In this document: piece after piece, positions 61,686-64,000 of the stretch
How positions within the stretch are numbered: the stretch's first letter is position 1
Layout: every line of letters begins with the position of its first letter
NCBI RefSeq assembly: GCF_002557795.1
Contig: NZ_CP023777.1
Coordinates: 3,605,001 to 3,669,000, forward strand
Length of the DNA stretch: 64,000 nucleotides
Source of the DNA: Chitinophaga caeni
Lineage (GTDB): Bacteria > Bacteroidota > Bacteroidia > Chitinophagales > Chitinophagaceae
Direction of reading: 5' to 3'
The notes under the pieces: model-generated
What the model was told of the DNA's origin: nothing
Databases searched by the model: none
Seen by the model: the letters and a program-made list of their open reading frames with translations, nothing else
Made by a program: the position numbers and the translations under genes

Positions 61686-62789
61686 TTATACGTTGAAACG
61701 GAAGTGCATCACGTCGCCATCGCTCACCACGTATTCCTTTCCTTCTATCCTGAAGCGACCGTTTTCGCGGGCGGCGGTTTCAGAACCGAATTTCACGTAA
61801 TCATCGTAAGAAATTACTTCGGCCTTAATGAATCCTTTTTCAAAGTCGGTATGAATCACACTGGCAGCTTGCGGCGCTTTCCATCCGTTTTGGATCGTCC
61901 AAGCCCGAACTTCCTGTACGCCAGCGGTGAAGTAAGTGATGAGTTGTAACAATTTGTAAGTAGAGCGGATCAACCTGTTCAAACCCGGTTCAGTCAAACT
62001 GTATTCAGAAAGGAACAGCTCCTTATCATCGGGATCTTCCATTTCTGAGATCTGCGCTTCGATGGAATTGTTCATTACAATTACTTCTGCGCCTTCGGAT
62101 TGAACGGCAGCCTTTAGTATTTCAGAGTATTTGTTGCCAGTTAAGATTGAAGCCTCATCAACATTGGCTACATACAAAACAGGCTTCTCGGTAAGCAGGA
62201 ATAAATCGGCTATCGCGCCACGATCTTCCTTGGCAATATCGAGTGCACGGATATTCAAACCCTTTTCGAGGTGATCTTTACATTCTAATAAAACTTCCAG
62301 CTCCCTTTTAGCTTTAGGATCGCCACCGGTGCGCGCCATCTTCTCAATACGGGCTAATTTCTTTTCCACGCTTTCCAAATCCTTCAACTGCAATTCAGTA
62401 TCGATAATTTCTTTATCTCCAACGGGATTAATCTCCCCTTCTTCACGGAGGATATTTTCATCTTCGAAGCAACGGATTACATGCACGATGGCATCTACTT
62501 CGCGGATATTAGCCAAAAACTTATTACCGAGGCCTTCTCCCTTGCTTGCACCCTTTACTAAGCCTGCTATATCCACAAACTCTATGGTAGTCGGTACTAC
62601 CCTATTAGGTTGCACCAATTCGGCCAATTTATCTAATCGTTCATCGGGAACGTCTACTAATCCTACATTTGGTTCTATCGTACAGAAGCGGTAGTTGCTT
62701 GCTTGCGCTTTCGCACTATTACTTACTGCATTGAATAAAGTTGATTTACCTACATTCGGCAAACCAACGATACCTGCTTGTAACGCCAT
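61686..62789 (-). CDS. ychF: Redox-regulated ATPase YchF (Obg family)
   Basis: 367 residues. G1 loop GLPNVGKSTLFNAVSNSAKA (from ~8), switch region TIEPNVGLVDVPDERLDKLA, G3 VDIAGLVKGASKGEGLGNKF, the Obg-like coiled-coil insertion (~130-200) and a C-terminal TGS domain (YFTAGVQEVRAWTIQNGWKA, EKGFIKAEVISYDDYVKFGS). YchF/OLA1 proteins prefer ATP over GTP because of a changed G4 motif and associate with ribosomes and the proteasome or catalase in stress response. Monocistronic with a -7 element at 62807. Confidence 0.97.
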   Translation of the reverse strand: MALQAGIVGLPNVGKSTLFNAVSNSAKAQASNYRFCTIEPNVGLVDVPDERLDKLAELVQPNRVVPTTIEFVDIAGLVKGASKGEGLGNKFLANIREVDAIVHVIRCFEDENILREEGEINPVGDKEIIDTELQLKDLESVEKKLARIEKMARTGGDPKAKRELEVLLECKDHLEKGLNIRALDIAKEDRGAIADLFLLTEKPVLYVANVDEASILTGNKYSEILKAAVQSEGAEVIVMNNSIEAQISEMEDPDDKELFLSEYSLTEPGLNRLIRSTYKLLQLITYFTAGVQEVRAWTIQNGWKAPQAASVIHTDFEKGFIKAEVISYDDYVKFGSETAARENGRFRIEGKEYVVSDGDVMHFRFNV

Positions 62790-62806
62790 GTTTTCAAAAA
62801 TTTGCG

Positions 62807-62814
62807 CAAAGATA
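62807..62814 (-). promoter_or_regulatory. Putative -7 element (TATCTTTG) of ychF
   Basis: Exact TAnnTTTG on the minus strand, 18 nt before the ychF ATG. Confidence 0.45.
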
Positions 62815-63383
62815 GCCTTTTAATCCAAAATGACCAGTTTATCTTGTTAAATTCAAATGTTATATATAAGCTATTTTAATTGAACAAGTGTTTCAACCAA
62901 GAATAGAAACTGTTTTCTGAACATTCAGAATCCCCACTTCCGCGCATTTGGTAAACTTACAATTACGGGTTATTATATTATTAAATTATATGTTTTATAA
63001 TACTTGCATGCAATAACCTTAGAGCATTCGTCTTAACCTCCGCTGGCGTGAGCTTCCATGTTCGTATCAACAATGAACTTGCGATTTGTTGGTAAACGAA
63101 GGTTCAAAGGGCAGGTATTCGGCTTGGGTATTCTCCAATTCCCGTTTGATTCCCATGCAGTAGAACGGTGCGAAAGGCACGGGCTAGGAAGCTCGCGCCA
63201 GCCCAAGGTATTCCCGGAAAATGAAGGTTCAAAGACATGCATCCGCACCAGGAGTTTTTTATTGCGCCGTAATTCTTTTATCCATTCATATTTCCATTTA
63301 GATCAATTCTTTACATCATACTGGATATTTTCTTATTTTGTCGGCCAAGCAAACCTTAACACTTATTAGAACAATCAACTTGT
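62815..63383. other. Intergenic region with an inverted-repeat element
   Basis: About 570 bp without a gene. The left half is AT-rich; the middle holds the inverted-repeat element at 63043-63201; the right part is the leader of the SpmA/SpmB-like gene. Short open frames here are not credible. Confidence 0.5.
63043..63201. repeat. 159-bp inverted-repeat element related to the one at 58.1 kb
   Basis: 15-bp arms CTGGCGTGAGCTTCC (63043-63057) and GGAAGCTCGCGCCAG (63187-63201) are inverted with one mismatch. The arm core GAGCTTCCA(A/T)G(C/T)TCG is shared with the element at 58148-58327. No coding sequence inside. Confidence 0.65.
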
Positions 63384-64000
63384 ATGGCATTAAATATTGT
63401 TTGGCTAGCGTTTTTCGTCATTGCTTTTATAGTTGGACTATATAAACTGATCTTCTTAAATGACTTGGAAGTATTTAGCCAGGTTACCAACGGGATGTTT
63501 GAAAGTGCGAAGGCCGGGGCGGAGATATCCATCGGTTTAGTTGGCATCATGACTTTTTGGTTGGGTATTATGAAGGTGGGTGAAAAGGCCGGTGCGATTT
63601 CCTTATTTTCGAGGTTAGTCAACCCGTTTTTCTCAAAATTATTTCCCGGTGTTCCTAAAAATCACCCGGCGCTAGGTTCCGTTTTTATGAACTTTAGTGC
63701 TAATGCCTTGGGTTTGGATAATGCCGCGACTCCCTTGGGCTTAAAGGCTATGAAAGAATTGCAAGATCTCAATCCATCGAGCGATACGGCATCCAATGCA
63801 CAGATCATGTTCTTGGTGTTGAATACCGCGGGTTTGTCTATTATACCTACTTCTGTTATCGCGTTACGTTTGGCAAGCGGTTCGAGCCAACCGGCGGAAA
63901 TATTCGTACCTACCCTTTTGGGTACCTTTATCTCTTTCGTTTCCGGGATGATTGCTGTTGCCATGTATCAAAAAATTAACCTTTTCAAACCTGCAATCCT
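63384..64000 (+). CDS. Nucleoside-recognition / spore maturation (SpmA-SpmB-like) membrane protein, 3' end outside window
   Basis: The frame opens at ATG 63384 (MALNIVWLAFFVIAFIVG) and runs off the window after ~205 codons. Several hydrophobic helices and the Gate-domain sequences FESAKAGAEISIGLVGIMTF, FMNFSANALGLDNAATPLGL, KAMKELQDLN and VLNTAGLSIIPTSVIALRL identify the SpmA half of the family. In Bacteroidota, SpmA and SpmB halves are usually fused in a ~400-residue protein, so about half is probably missing here. The name comes from Bacillus sporulation; in non-sporulating bacteria the transported substrate is unknown. Confidence 0.88.
   Translation, partial: MALNIVWLAFFVIAFIVGLYKLIFLNDLEVFSQVTNGMFESAKAGAEISIGLVGIMTFWLGIMKVGEKAGAISLFSRLVNPFFSKLFPGVPKNHPALGSVFMNFSANALGLDNAATPLGLKAMKELQDLNPSSDTASNAQIMFLVLNTAGLSIIPTSVIALRLASGSSQPAEIFVPTLLGTFISFVSGMIAVAMYQKINLFKPAI

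Overview
The window comes from a Bacteroidota chromosome, most likely a Chitinophaga-like member of the Chitinophagaceae. The evidence is a giant secreted protein with a gliding-motility/type IX (T9SS type B) C-terminal sorting domain, outer-membrane proteins with a carboxypeptidase-regulatory N-terminal domain, a DUF5686 protein, few obvious Shine-Dalgarno sequences, and several exact copies of the Bacteroidota -7 promoter element TAnnTTTG. The family calls rest on recognising motifs in the translations; no database search was run.

Layout. 0-5 kb: end of an MmcQ/YjbR gene, LD-carboxypeptidase, a cysteine-free sirtuin, a GT2 glycosyltransferase, a C26 amidotransferase and a Bax-inhibitor-like membrane protein. 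5-8.7 kb: a decayed DUF4386 gene, tRNA-Arg(ACG), rlmH, a rhomboid protease, then a 1.3-kb tandem array of MITE-like units (period about 397 bp). 8.7-14.6 kb: tilS, a TPR protein, etfB-etfA, a bifunctional nuclease, ispE and the ribosomal pair rpmI-rplT. 15.0-35.7 kb: a single 6887-residue open reading frame holding about 65 HYR-like modules. It includes a nearly identical 1209-bp five-module block repeated three times plus a remnant. 36-44 kb: serA, a beta-lactamase-fold lipoprotein, a DUF892 protein, a second MITE, a cation-diffusion transporter, DUF2905, infC and thrS. 44-51 kb: DUF3347 lipoprotein, ABC-F ATPase, a deleted MITE, an OmpR-type two-component system, a miniature efflux-adaptor-like lipoprotein and trhO. 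51-64 kb: a 40-codon candidate gene, DUF5686 protein, a small membrane protein, the osmC-metZ pair divergent from metX, a TonB-dependent receptor, ychF and the start of an SpmA/SpmB-type membrane protein.

Genes that work together: etfB with etfA form the electron-transfer flavoprotein; metX makes the acyl-homoserine that metZ sulfhydrylates; the response regulator and histidine kinase form one operon next to the efflux-adaptor-like gene they may control; thrS-infC and rpmI-rplT are halves of what is usually one translation operon, here about 27 kb apart with the giant gene between them.

Most distinctive features: the giant cysteine-patterned HYR protein with its recent internal amplification; a MITE family with terminal inverted repeats and 8-bp target-site-like duplications, present as an array, an intact single copy and a deletion derivative; two further intergenic inverted-repeat elements; and a 154-residue adaptor-like protein that seems to keep only the two ends of an RND adaptor.
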